Origin: Acorus gramineus
Taxonomy: Eukaryota > Streptophyta > Magnoliopsida > Acorales > Acoraceae
Assembly: GCA_030737835.1 (NCBI GenBank)
Contig: CM060848.1
Location: 18,825,309-18,889,308, forward strand
Reading direction: 5' to 3'
DNA: 64,000 bases
The notes below the pieces were generated by a model. That model was given only the letters and a program-made list of their open reading frames with translations, was not told where the DNA came from and ran no database searches. The position numbers and the translations under genes were made by a program. Positions 41,186-53,946 of the stretch are shown here, piece after piece; the first letter of the stretch is position 1, and the number at the start of each line of letters is the position of its first letter.

Positions 41186-44100
41186 GTATAAAGACAGGGG
41201 CGTGTATGGTAAAAAGAGGGGTGCAAATAACCCCACCCTTAAGGCTTAAGTACAAGATTTTAAAAATCACAGGCAATTCAATCACACCCAAACTCAACCA
41301 ATTAAAATTAAGATTTTAAAATTTTCTGCCTGCTTAAAGAGAATACAATAATATTTAAAACTTTTAAGATTATTATTAATCATAAACACATGTAATTTTA
41401 TAGTATATGTTAGATTCATATGTTTTTTAGAGTGTATACATTTAAATATTAGATTTTTTATTTTTTAATATAAAAAATATTTTTTTATAATTAACAAGAT
41501 TTAAAATTTTCATATACATAAAGATCGAAAGTAAAATAAAGACAATTTAAGATGCACTTGCATATGCGATTGAAACGTTTAAAATCTTGAGATTTTAAAC
41601 TCAGGTTTTGAAAAACATTCTTTTACTAAATTTTTAATCGTTAACGCAAAATTTATCCAAACATAGATTCAAAAAGAGCGTTAAAAGAAAATGCACAGAA
41701 CTCCTCATCAACGACAGTCAAGGGGTTGATTATAGCTTTATAGGGTGGGGTGTTTTTTTTTTTTTTTTTTTGACAAATAACCACTCTGTTCAATGCGTTT
41801 GTAATGTAAAATCTTTGTCGTGCATCTCATCATTAAAAAATTTAAAATTCATCTAAATTATTGATAAAAAAATTAGAACACTCACATATAATATGGAAGA
41901 TTTCATGCAATCATTTCCTGTATTTATTTGAGGTAATTTTGTTTAACCATCAAAATCAATTAGATCTCCGGTTCTTTTTTGAATTTCATTTTTATATTTT
42001 TTATATGAAATAACTTTTTTTTAATAATGTGTGGTAATTTTAAAAAAATTACAGTTAAATATTCTTTTATCAACAAGAATAGAAGTCCAACTCATGATGC
42101 AATACTTAACTTGTTAAAGTGACATGACAAGGATCCTTGAAATATGTTTTCAAAATCACCAAACATCAATGATTTACATGTTTTAGTCTCCCATTCAAAT
42201 GTTTAAATCCTATCATGTTAAAAAAATGGTTCTTTCATTTGTGGAAAGAATTTGTGGTCGTTAATTCACAAAGCGAGCAGTTACAAAAGCACTAAAGCAG
42301 CATTACTTTAAATGAAATGCGTGACACAAATAAATATAATAAAATATTACAATATACAGTAGTTTAGTTGATTAATCATTATAGAATGCTGAGTCATAAA
42401 GTTATCACCCCCCACTCTATGTCTAATCATGTTCTTAATAAGAGAATGATTATTTTGGCCATCTCTGTTTGCTATGCTTTTTAGATAATAAATAATAGGG
42501 GATTCTAAATTGTTCATCCAAATCTTAAGAGATAATTATATTTGATTAATTGATTTTGTCGATTTGAATATTTTATTCAATATAGTTTCACCACTATCAA
42601 TTCTATAACTTTTTTTTTTTTACTGAACTACCTCATGTTAGGGTGATAAATAAATTCCTTTTTCACTCGTAGGCTTATGTTTGAGTCATCCGACTTAACA
42701 ACAGAAAGGTCTAATTTCAACTGTATGACTTTATTTTGTGTGATTGAAATTTATTCTATGCAATTTTAATGTCCCCATCATGACTAATGACTCTGATTTT
42801 GATACAATTAAACAGCCTATAAATGGATGATTAAAAAAATAAACAAATTACTAAAATAAGGTGCCTGTCTAATGACCTCTATAAAGATCTCTTGGTAAAA
42901 AATTTCCTATCATTTTTAATAATTGAGAACATGCTGAATTGCATACATAACTATTTGAATAGGGCCCTAAATAGCCCCCTATCTAGGTTAAATATCTATA
43001 TAAAAAAAAGATAGAAAGATTCGTCACGCAAGAGAGAATGGTCCAAGAATGTTAACAATAAGTTCCATTTTGATCTCATAATTAATTTATTGTTATTATT
43101 ATATATGTAATGGAAAATAATCTAATAAAGAAAAAATTAATCAATTTGTTCCTCAAACTACTTAATGTAGACCAAATAATAATAACTCAATCAAAGAATG
43201 ATGGAATGACATCCTCTTGTGATTGGTTTACGCCACTAAATTATTTAAAATTTTGAGAATCCTCCATCCTTCCATGGAATTCTTTCAATGCCATCCAATG
43301 ACGCATGCCACTTTAGTGGCCAGAATTAACATTTTATGAAAAATGTCCCCATTTTATGTTATATTTATAGAAAAATCATGCATGTACATCCAAAACTAAT
43401 TTTGCATTGCCTATTTGATGTTGATTAATTGGAAAAACAAAGGAGTTTCTGTATCCATGCTACATAGGATCCCATCATAGTTTTTGGTTACATGATCAAG
43501 AATCTTTTGTACATGTACATGGATCATGGTTGAATGATGTATTAAACAAAATCAAAGCATTTGAAAATGGAAATTCAAGCTTCCAAAAAATTTTAGTGTG
43601 GATTTGGAGTTCAGTTTCAGGCAGGCTTGGTACTATCAGTATCGAATTGCAGTTTAATTAATAGGCTGTCTAGTTTGATTAATTGACAGTGCAGTTCGAT
43701 ATTGATAAAACTGATGGTATCCAGACCCGTGGATTTACACGTGAGGAAGGCATGTTAAGAATCCAAAACAGAACAAACAAAAAATACAAAAAAGGAGTAG
43801 AAAAACGATTGATCAAACAAAGTGTCCTTGAAATGAGACCATTTGAGGGTCCCATGGATTGCAAAAACAAAAATGCCTCTCTTTGGTCGGATTCAAACTT
43901 TGATGGATGCCTTCCACTGCAGAGGCCCCCCCAAAAAAAATGCAAACATCGGTCACTAATACATACAGAAATATATGTATATCATGCATTTACGTTACAA
44001 CTAAAAAAAATTCTCCGTTTTAGTGGAAAAACAGAAATACAGGTGGTGTTCCATCACACCCCACTAATAATTTTTTTTACTTTTCTTTGTTGTCTTTCTT

Positions 44101-47100
44101 TTTTTTAGATTATGACATATGTGTACTTTAATATGTGGATGTCATTTGTGGATTTCATTTGAAAGATAGTGTTGACTGATCAGTCCTCCAGTGTGATCTG
44201 TTTCAGTCTTCCACTTTTTGTGTGGTGGTATCTGATTAGGGTGAACTTGTCTAATAAGAGTCATGTATAAACGTTGGTTGTGAGATTTTTTTTTTTTAAA
44301 AAAGAATGATATTCTTAGGATTTGATTCCTTGATTTTTTTTTTTTTATAGAAGTGAGACATGCTTATCAACTTAATTAAAGCTCAATTCACATTAGATTT
44401 ATGTCTTACATTTAAATTTTTAGACAAAAATACCATTTGTCAGAAATTCTGATCAAGCTAAAGGTAGGCATTATTCAATTTTTTACACATGTAATTTTTA
44501 TGTGTAATGACAGCTTTATAATTTTTGTATAATGTGTGATGACATTGTGATAATATATTTAACCTATAAATAAATAAAAAAAGTTATTAAATAAACCTGA
44601 ATGTAAATCTTTTCTGGCAGACTATATATTTTTTTTGGTCGTCTGTTTTTTTATTATGAGAGCTATTTTATCAACACAATGATGTCATGTGACAGTTGCA
44701 GAAGTGTTTTAATTTGATAAGAAACCAATTTAAAATATAAGTTGAATAGAAAATGCAGAACACCAACTCATAACATAAGAGAACAAATGGGCTTTGTCTT
44801 ACAGTTGTTGGAGAGGGGCATGCATGTGAGGAATCAATTGGCAATTGAACACCAAAACAAAAGGCATGAAATGGAAAAGCTGGGAAGCTTTTTCTTATCT
44901 CATATGATCATCATCTGATCAGTTTTCATAAACACCAGGAAGAGCACATGGGGAGCAGCCGAAAGGGTACACTGTTGTACATCTGTATCTGATTGGTGAC
45001 AAAACTATATATTATGCGTTACACGTGGTGCCTTATCTTAATATCCAAAATATTTGATAGAATATTTCAAGAATATTCTATCACTATCTTTATTTTTTAT
45101 TTTTTATAGATAAACGACAGATACACGCTCTTGAATTAGAAGAACTATGCCCAAATCATAAGAAGCAAATAAAGAAAAACGATACATAATAGATATAATG
45201 TCGTAGAAGAAAATCATACAGGACATAACATAAATCGAATATTCAATCACCTTGTAATTGTAGAAATATTATAGTCTTTAGCATGGTGTAGTTATTTCTT
45301 ATTTGTTTAAGGGAATTTTATTATTTACATAAACAATCATAAAAATAAAATAGTCTCTGTAAAAGATCAAATTATCTCTGTAAAATTTTTATATTTCTTC
45401 ATTCTCATAAAGACATTATTTGATAGGGTAAAAAAGTTAGATGCAATTTAATCATTTTATGGTATATGTTAGGGTTAATTATGGTAGGTTGGATGAGGGT
45501 TAATATCTGCTGATGATAGGAGTGATGTATATAGATTTTTGTAAGTTTTGAAAGATTTGTATGTTTGGCCCAACTTTGTCAAGAAGTTATATGAGAAATC
45601 CATTTTTTTTGGAACGTGAATGTTTTTAACCATTTTTTATTTATTTATAAAGAGCTATATTTATACATCAAATTCCAAATTCGGTTTTAGGTCATGTACA
45701 ATTATTTGGAAGTTACAAAACAACAATCTATTAAAGTGAATATGATATCAAACAAATAGTAAATAGCATATATGGGCGACGCGCCTAGGCACCGTCTAGG
45801 TGACTAGGTGGTCCAGATAAACCTAGGCGACCGTCCGTCTAATAGTATGTTAATTAAGCGGTCGCCTGGGCCCGCCTACCCTCCTAAATCACGCCTAGCC
45901 CTCCTTAATCACGTCTGGTCCGTCCAATCCCTCGCCTAACCTAAAAAAAAAAAAAAACACACAATTGAAATATTGAAACATCACCTACCATGCCGGCCAA
46001 CAGTGAAGCGAATTCTCCCGGTCCCAAATGAGTCTCTATTGATTTTTTGTCTCTCCCTCCTATCTCTTCTCAAAATTTCTGAACTCTTATCTCATTCTCC
46101 CTCAATCTCTTCTCCCTTTTCTCCTTCTTTAATGCCTCTAGGGTTAGATTATATTAATTTTGTGAAAATGGACATGCACCAATAAATTAATCCATGTGTT
46201 CTTTATTTATAAATATCATTCTTCATTTTAAGTAATATTTCTGGAAAAAATAAAAAATGGATAAGCAGATAAATAAATTTAATATAATTATCAATTTAAA
46301 TAATAAAATCTTAATTAAGCACCGCCTAGGCGCGCCTAGCCGCTCAGACAACTATGGGTGAGATGTATCGTTTTTTATATTTTTCATACTATCCACACTA
46401 CAAATCGAAATTTTACATTGAATACTTCTTAAATATTTACATTGTGGGGAAAAAAAGCTCCCTATGACATGTAGAGAGTTTTTTTTTATCACTCCAAAAG
46501 CCTCCTCATTCTTACCCTATATTCATTCTAAATGACCAATTTACCCCAATTCATATCTATAGATTACAAGATATTCAAATATCAAATAAATTAAAGCACA
46601 TTCTAAAATTTATCAAGACTTGGAATAAAGATCATTTAAATAAAATTATTAATAATGAATAAAAATTAATTAAAAGTAAATTAAACTTTTTAAATAAAAC
46701 ATGAAAAATATAATCAACTACTACAAAATCTTGACAACGATAGCATTCAAAACATTAAAATTCATGTTTTAATTGAAAGGGATACATTTGGGGGAGATGA
46801 TTTAAAAAATGGGGAGAGAGAGAGTTGGTTTTTTTAAAAATGAGGTTTGTTGAAAGGGGTAAAAAAATCTTTTTGCATTGTAGTTTTTCTTGTAGTGAAA
46901 AAATATGGTGGGGAGGGGTGTGGGGGAGGCTTTTGAAGGTGGATTTTAAAGTTTTTGACTCCATATATAGAGAAAAATGTGGTGTAGTGAGTCTCTTAGA
47001 GATGCTCTTACATCGGATTGGCACGTGGATCCCTTATATGCAAAATATTATTCTAAAAAAAAAAATGTTTACATATCATTAAATAAATAAATAAGGAAAT

Positions 47101-49665
47101 TAAACACATGAATTAATTAACTGCATCATTTAGAAATAAAACTGAATAATTATATGAATCAACATGAATAATCCATGATTCGAACTAAATTAGGTGAACA
47201 ATAAATTGTATTGAATTGAACTCATTTTATGTAAGCTTTTATGAGTTGAACAAACCAGTATTTCGAAATCGAAAGAAAAAAAAATCACATGTTAAGCGTG
47301 TAAAATATTTACATGTCAGTCTCTTATTAAAGAGTGACCAACCCAATCTAAAATTGCATTAAATAAATAAGTATATACTTGTGCCAAAATTTTGTTAATA
47401 AGGGTGTGTTTGTGTCACAAGGAAAGTGAGGGGAAAATAAAAACTTTTTTTTAGACCACATAAAAATCTGCTATTTATGTCAAACGAAAAGTGGAAAAAA
47501 AATTTCTCTCATTTTTTATTTACTATTTTGTCTTATTAGGAGAGGGGGGGAAAGTGAAGAAAAGTGAGTTAATTTCTTTTTTTGGGTTTGAATATTATTT
47601 GGTGATATTGAATATTTTTGTTTGTTTTATTTTTTATTTTATAATAAAGTAATAAAAGTATTTATTTAAATTATTTATTTATTATGTGACATATCCTTGT
47701 TGATTGTCTTTTAAAACTTTATTTGTTTAAAAATATTTGATTGATAAGGTAAGTTGTTTTTATATTATATTTAAGTTAGCATATATAAACATTATATTTT
47801 ATTTTTGTCATTTTCATCATTTTCTTTGATAATATAAAAATATATTTTATTTTTGATCATTTTCATCATAAGCATAGAAGACACTTTTCATTTTTCATCA
47901 CAGACATAAACAACAGTTTTTATTTTTCAATATCACTTTCCATAACAGGCACAAACAACATATAAACTGATTAAAAGAAAAATGATTTTTTATCCATCAG
48001 TTTTCCTATGACTCAAACTCTTTTATTTTTCATCAGTTTTTTTTCATGTTGGTGCACAAATACATCGTAAGACTGATTTTTAATAACTTGGAATTTAATG
48101 CAAAGGGCTTCTTTGGATTGAATATTTCTAAATAATTGATTCAAAAAGCCTAGCTATTTTTGAGAGAAAGACATGATATTTTTCTACATGCATCCACAGT
48201 CCACTGGAGTAATATTTTATTTAAAAGAAATTTGTCCTTTGGTTTTTAATTTGGACCTGACATATCAACCTTTTTAGGAATAAAAAAAACCCAGAAGAAC
48301 ACTAATTTTTTTGTACGAATTTGATGCATAGGACGGGTGATTGACTCGTTTATGGAATAATATAAAACAATTACAAGGGTGAGAAGAAAACTATGAAAAT
48401 AATAGCTCACATGCAGCAAATAAATGGAGAATTTTAAAATCTTACCAAATTTGACGTGCACTACTAAAGTATTTCGTGAAGATATTTCAGATTAGTTAAG
48501 CAATTCATTCAGTTTTACATGAGTGAGTACTCTTTATGATAAACATTCGCATGATTCAGACTAACTAGATCATTTGCAAAACGATTTGACTGACCACCAC
48601 CAACATAGTACATATATTTGTACCCTTCAGTATGTTTGGATGCCCCTCCAAATTAAGTGAATCGATCTATATGCACGTCACTCCAATTTAAAATCCTTAT
48701 TTTTATATCACAACCCCACATCGCACATGTGAGTTTAAAATAATAAAAGAATGCGGTAAATGAATGTAGATTTTATGAAGGGGACATACACATTAAAGGA
48801 TATGCAGATGAAATAAATTTAAATGAATCTTGGGTTTCACTTTCATTTATCTAGGGAAATATGCGATTGATTGAAGGGATGCAAAAAAAACAGTTCAAAT
48901 CTTCTGTGGGCTGTCACATAGATATTATGTGGTAGCTACTTAATTATATGTTGTCACATAAGTTATATAAGCTTATTAAAAAAATAATATAATTTTGAAA
49001 GACTCTTACCTGCTGTCATCGAGAAATTATGTGGTGTTATCACGGGAGATCTGAACTAAAAAAAGAGACACCAATAGTTAAAAACGCAGACAAAGTACGG
49101 CCATAAAATTTTGTTACAATATTCTCCATTTCTTTAAGGATCTTAACGAAGACTACATGATCAATATTCTTGGAAGATATGATCATCACGAAAATATACA
49201 AAACCAAACAACTCCAAAGATTGCGAAAAGTAGAAGCCAGTGAAGCTATTTGTTACAGAGAAGAAAAAAAGAAAAGAAAATCAAAGAGTTGTGAAGTGGA
49301 AGATATATATGGAGGAGCCAATCCCATTTCGGTTTCTCAAGTGCTAAGCTTTGGTCCTTTTCCACGAAGTGGATGTCTAGCTAGCCAAATGCATGTGCTC
49401 CACATGCTTGAGAAAGATTTGGTTCATCTTTAGTGAATTCAAGTCAAATAGTGTTTGTGTGTGTATTCATGCAAGTTGAACAATCAAAGCTCATGAGCTC
49501 ATCATATCATGAAGAGCAAGTTGGGAGGGATGAAGTGCAACCAAAGCTTCCTCTCATTTCCAAGCTGTCACCAATTCTTTCTCTTCTTTTGCAGCCTTAA
49601 AGCATCCGCAGCCGCATAGGGCCCTTGATTCCATGTGGGGACAAAGCTTCACTCTCATTCTTCTC
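41186..49665. other. Long intergenic, AT-rich, repeat-bearing
   Basis: No gene could be supported over 8.5 kb. It contains T-runs (41754-41771), the CCTAGGCG-type element (45767-46356), a MITE-like end (GTCTCTTAGAGATGCTCTTA near 46990) and plain AT-rich DNA. An open frame at 43683-44108 lacks an ATG and resembles nothing I know. The last kilobase is the upstream region of the glycine-rich gene. Confidence 0.55.
45767..46356. mobile_element. CCTAGGCG-type hAT-like non-autonomous element
   Basis: The ends are rich in CGCGCCTAGGC (left) and GCCTAGGCGCGCCTAGCCGC followed by AACTATG (right), inverted relative to each other. The right end matches the CATAGTTGTC-type end of a common plant hAT family. 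No 8-bp target duplication was found, so the left border is uncertain. The interior is CT-rich with no transposase. Confidence 0.6.
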
Positions 49666-49666
49666 T

Positions 49667-49676
49667 CTATATATTA
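49667..49676 (+). promoter_or_regulatory. TATA box of glycine-rich protein gene
   Basis: CTATATATTA follows CTCATTCTTCTCT and lies about 65 bases before the ATG at 49738. The spacing suits a short leader. Confidence 0.65.
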
Positions 49677-49737
49677 AGGGAAGGCATTTGATCTCCTTTG
49701 GCGTGTCATCAAATAATATAGTTTTTTGTTTAGTACA

Positions 49738-50863
49738 ATGTCGATGGCGACTCTACCTCGGCATTGGCAGATGCTGGTGTTGCTGATATTGGTCTGCCTT
49801 TGCCCATGCAAAGGTTTCTCTGATGGTGATGACATCAAAAACACCTCGGTCACAGCTTTCAAGGCTCATTTGAGATCATCAAATGGGGCTGTTGATGAGA
49901 AGCTTATTGGTGGTGATGTTGATGTGGTTGTTGACAACCACCGTGGACGTGGAGGAGGTGGCGGCGGAGGTGGAGGTGGTGGTGGTGGCAATGGAAGTGG
50001 ACGAGGTAGCGGAACTGGTGGTGGGGGTGGGAAAGGTAGTGGGAGTGGTGGTGGCAATGGTAATGGAAGTGGTAATAGTAGTGGTGGAAATGGTGGAGGG
50101 GGGAGTGGGAATGGCAGTGGGAGTGGCAACGGCAATGGAGGAGGTGGGGGTGGCGGAGGAGGCGGTGGACGCGGTGGTGGAGGTGGAAGTGGTAATGGGA
50201 GTGGTAGTGGTAGTGGGAAAGGCAATGGAAGTGGTGGAGGTGGTGGTGGAAAAGGCAATGGCGGCGGGGGTAATGGTAGTGGAAGCGGCCGTGGTCGCGG
50301 AAATGGAAGCGGAGGTGGTGGTGGAGGAGGAGGTGGTGGCCGTGGAAGTGGCAATGGCAATGAGGTGGGGGTAATGGTAGGGGAAGTGGCAAAGGTCATG
50401 GCAATGGAAGTGGCAAAGGCGGCGGCGGCGGGGGTGGAGGTTGCGGTCAAGGTGGTGGTGGTGGTGGTGGAGGTGGAGGGGGTTATGGTTGGGGGTTTGG
50501 GTGGGGTGGGGTTGGAGAGCAGGAGGAGGTGGTGGTGGAGGCGGCGGGGGTGGTGGTGGTGGTTGTGGAGGAGGAGGAGGTGGTGGTGGTGGAGGTGGTG
50601 GAGGAGGAGGAGGTGGAGGAGGGGGTGGTGGTGGTGAAGGAGGAGGAGGTGGTGGTGGAGGAGGAGGAGGTGGGGGTGGTGGTGGTGGAGGAGGTGGTGG
50701 AGGGAGAGGGCATGGGATAGGGAGGTTCATGGAGGGAAAGTACGCTACGTGCATGGGGAAGGGGCCATGCAGGGGAATGAAATTGACGTGCCCAGTACAA
50801 TGCAATAGGCCATGCTACTATGACTGCATGTTCCATTGTCGCGCTTATTGCAGACACCTCTGA
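49738..50863 (+). CDS. Secreted glycine-rich protein with Cys-rich tail (frame interrupted)
   Basis: ATG at 49738 starts a clear signal peptide: MSMATLPRHWQ then a Leu/Val-rich core, LVCLCPCKGFS. A short acidic segment precedes a long run of Gly with Ser, Asn, Arg and Lys (GNGSGSGSGKGNGSGG-type). The gene ends in a compact Cys-rich tail, with CMGKGPCRGMKLTCPVQC and CYYDCMFHCRAYC, stop 50861-50863. This is the layout of plant cell-wall glycine-rich proteins. The first part (to about 50362), the middle (50363-50520, still Gly-rich with Tyr and Trp) and the tail (from about 50521) lie in three different frames. Each step fits the loss of one base. No GT..AG intron with matching phases could be placed. 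It may be a real lesion or an assembly error in low-complexity GGT/GGA DNA. Confidence 0.75.
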
Positions 50864-53217
50864 AGTTGATAATTTTTTCACCACCTTATATGGTTATATA
50901 AATTCTTACACCACTACATGCATGCCAAAAATTATTATTACCAGCTTTTTCTGTATTGTTCATCATCATTTGTGACTATGGTTATCAATGGTATTGCGCA
51001 TCCATGTCAATGTTTGCCTTTAAAAATAAAAAAAAATTCTTGTTGAGTTGTTGTCTATTCGTTTATGTGGTTTCACCAAAAGCATTAAAACTCAATTTTT
51101 TTGAGGATCAACATGTGTGCTGTATCGCAACGGATGGCTTTGATGGAGTTGAAATGAAATCAAATAATCAAGTTTAAAATTTTAAAACACATACACGCAC
51201 GCTCTCCTTTAAGAATGCTCAATGATTCAATCTTAAAAAAACAAAACAAAACAAAACGCTCAACTTGAAACATAAAGAAGCAGAACTATAATAATAAAAT
51301 TATAATAAAATTAAATAAATATAGATATAATCTTATTTACAATATCATTCATAGGAGTATGGAACTCAATTTGTTGTGTCCTTTTCGAAACTGACCCAAG
51401 CCAGTTTAATTATAAAAAAATATATAACAAAAATATGTGTTTCAATGAATTTATATTGACGTATTGAAAAAATGTAAAAACAAATGATAAGGCCTACACA
51501 AAGGCGGACGTATCATTTTTTTATAAAAAAATAATTAACTTTTCAGACTGGCTCCGCAGCCTAAAATGATGGCGATGGCATTCTCTGCAGCTCCTTTTCA
51601 ATTGATACAGAATGTTTCAACGTGTCTTTGTGTACTCATCAAGATTAATGCACGCTTTCGTTTTTGTTTGCGTTCATATGGTTTTGGAAGCGGTTGATTA
51701 CTTTGTGTTTGTAAGAAATTAATTTTATAATTGTATAATAAACAGTTTTATAATCATAGTTTTTTATAGATATATTTTAGATAAATAGTGTTCAAAAACT
51801 GTAATGAGAGAAAATCGGAGGAATGCATCTTCCTGCAGAATTAGTTTTAAACTCTTGTAGAAAATCAATTTTACAATCTCACTATCAAATCCTACCTTAC
51901 TTACACATTGGATAATTAATATTAGAATTTTCAATGTATACTGAGACTCTAGGAAAAAAAAAAAAATTAGAATCTTCAATTTATATTGGGACTCCGAAAA
52001 ACATTTGATGGAACTTGTTGAGCCACCCACAGCATCCTCGCAAAATTTCTTCTCGAGCTCTGAAAAATTTTTTTTTGGTACAAAAGCCCTGACGATTGAA
52101 ACTGACAGGTCTCATAAAGTGATTACAAAATTAACAGCCCATAGGGCTACAAGTGCTTTTATATACAACCTAAACTGGGCCTAGGCCCATGAACAAGCCT
52201 AGCTGGGCTTAACTACACTTCTTCTTTTTTTATTACTAGAAACAAGAATTGATCATGTGCCTCTCTCTTAAGGGTGTCCTCTTACCAGATGATGAGCTAC
52301 TGCTCACATGATGAGCTCTGAAGAATTGCCGATACGATTTTAAGCTCAACCATATAATATAGTTGTAAAAATTTCATTTAAGTATAGACTAATGCGATGG
52401 ATTTTTTTTTTTTTTTGGTAGTGAAAAGTCTAAAGATTGTATTAAACAATTTCTATTCCTCAATTTAACCCAATGTAGTCAGGGCCGACCCTTTAGCATA
52501 AGGTCGCCAGTGGCCCCCACTTTCGGAGGGCTCTAAAATCTTTATAAAGAAAAAATATTATTTATTTTTATTTTATTGAAATTTTATTTTGTTTTGTATT
52601 TAAATTTTGGATTAAAGACATCTAAGTCCTTACAAACATGAAAAAATCCATATAAATCCCTACTAAAATTAGGACAGACGTTTAAGATGCTTTTTAATTG
52701 TCCATTGTTTGAAAATCATAAGGGCACCCATGTGTGTTGGTCACTATCTTACGTATATCACGCAAAATTTCTAAGATTTTGTCTAGCCCAGACATAAGTC
52801 CAACAATTAAAAGTGCATTTGAAAAATCACCAACATAATACATTACAGCCGACCTGTTAAATCAGATTGATGATGCAGAAAATCAAGACTCGTGTCTGCA
52901 ATGATGGTCTAATAGAGAGTTAACTAGTAAACTGGACAATATGTATCATGGAGCTAGCTCATAAATTCAACACAAGATCAAGTTGACCACACATATTTTT
53001 GGCAAAGCAGCATAGCATATCAGAGTTCACATCAGAAAATGGTGATGTCAGCAGCATACTTCAAATGTCACCTTTTTCCGATTCTTCATGTCTAATAGAA
53101 TCATTTCAGATTTGTAATCAGCCCCAGAATACAACGTTATCAAACTCGTGCCAGAATCAAAATCAGACACATTAGCAGTAACTGAATAACCCCTATGGAA
53201 AAGACTGCAGCATTCTA
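50864..53217. other. Intergenic
   Basis: No gene is seen. At 52090-52220 a stretch rich in GGGCCTAGGCCCATG-type strings looks repeat-derived. At 52480-52520 CAGGGCCGACCC is like a hAT end without a partner. At 53048-53217 a minus-strand open frame (MSAYVIECCSLFHRG...) joins the truncated DUF247 copy and is not recognised. Confidence 0.5.
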
Positions 53218-53277
53218 TTACATAAGCTGACAACAGAAGTGGTTGAACAAATAAGTTTGTTGTTCATGTATGTATGG

Positions 53278-53583
53278 AAACAGGTTATCACTGTGCTGGT
53301 GAGGAACAGTCGAAAACAATCTGCGGACAAGTGCCATCTTTCTCTTTTCCATCAAAGAGTGTTTTCCCATGTGGTATGGGCCAACGCATATAATTTTTGG
53401 TTCATAGGCCGCTGAATCATGACTGCGGATATTGGGGGGCACGCGGAATATCGAACAGCTCTCGTTGCGCCATTCTTTCACATATGAAGCTTGTAACTCA
53501 CCCAATAACAGATGTACATCATCTTTGTCAATATCAAATACCACGTCACCGTGATATTCTTTCAAAGAAATTGCATATTTCAA
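53278..53583 (-). pseudogene. DUF247 copy A, N-terminal fragment
   Basis: It encodes the same start as copy B (ELKYAISLKEYHGDVVFD, LLLGELQASYVKEW, ICVGPYHMGKHSLMEKRKM) and then breaks within CCTGTTTCCA near 53278, running into unrelated sequence. About three quarters of the protein is missing. It lies head-to-tail after copy B with the same 330-bp spacer as between B and C. Confidence 0.85.
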
Positions 53584-53946
53584 TTCATCATCAATATAAT
53601 TAACTATGAAACACTAGATATTATTTTCTGGATCTCAAACATCAAAACATCACAATATATTTCATTCAATATGACAATGCAGCAAACAAACTATGAAACA
53701 CTAGATATTACTTTCTGAATCTCAAACATCAAAACATCACAATATATTTCATGCAATATGACAATGCAGCAAACAAAGTTCAATTTATCAATGGTAGTAA
53801 TGGTGGCTGTATACAGTATAAAAGATATGTAAAGCCGTAAACAGTAAGATGGCTGTTATGAACAAAATTGTGTTCCAGGGTCATGAAGTAGTTTTATACA
53901 CTCAATGTAGAAGACAATGCGTCAACAGTGTGTCAGGTCCCTTTCA

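Noticed and set aside
43683-44108. 141-codon plus-strand frame
   Set aside because: No ATG start, Lys/Gln/Asn-rich composition like the surrounding AT-rich DNA, no recognisable domain and no splice or promoter context.
43000-49000. Search for tRNA, rRNA, snoRNA or miRNA precursor genes in the AT-rich spacer
   Set aside because: No cloverleaf boxes, rRNA blocks or clear snoRNA boxes were seen. The only B-box-like motif in the window is at the SINE.
49866-50884. Long Pro/Ser/Thr/His-rich open frames on the minus strand opposite the glycine-rich gene
   Set aside because: They are mirror images of GGT/GGA repeats (Gly codons read as Pro/Thr/His). The plus strand has signal peptide, TATA box and conserved Cys tail, so the minus frames are shadows.
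52040-52230. LTR-like stretch with GGGCCTAGGCCCATG and polyadenylation-like context
   Set aside because: No paired repeat, primer-binding site, polypurine tract or coding part was found, so no LTR element is claimed.
53048-53233. Minus-strand frame joined to DUF247 copy A
   Set aside because: Open for 61 codons and of protein-like composition, but I recognise no family and it has no independent start context. Mentioned only as flank of the truncated copy.
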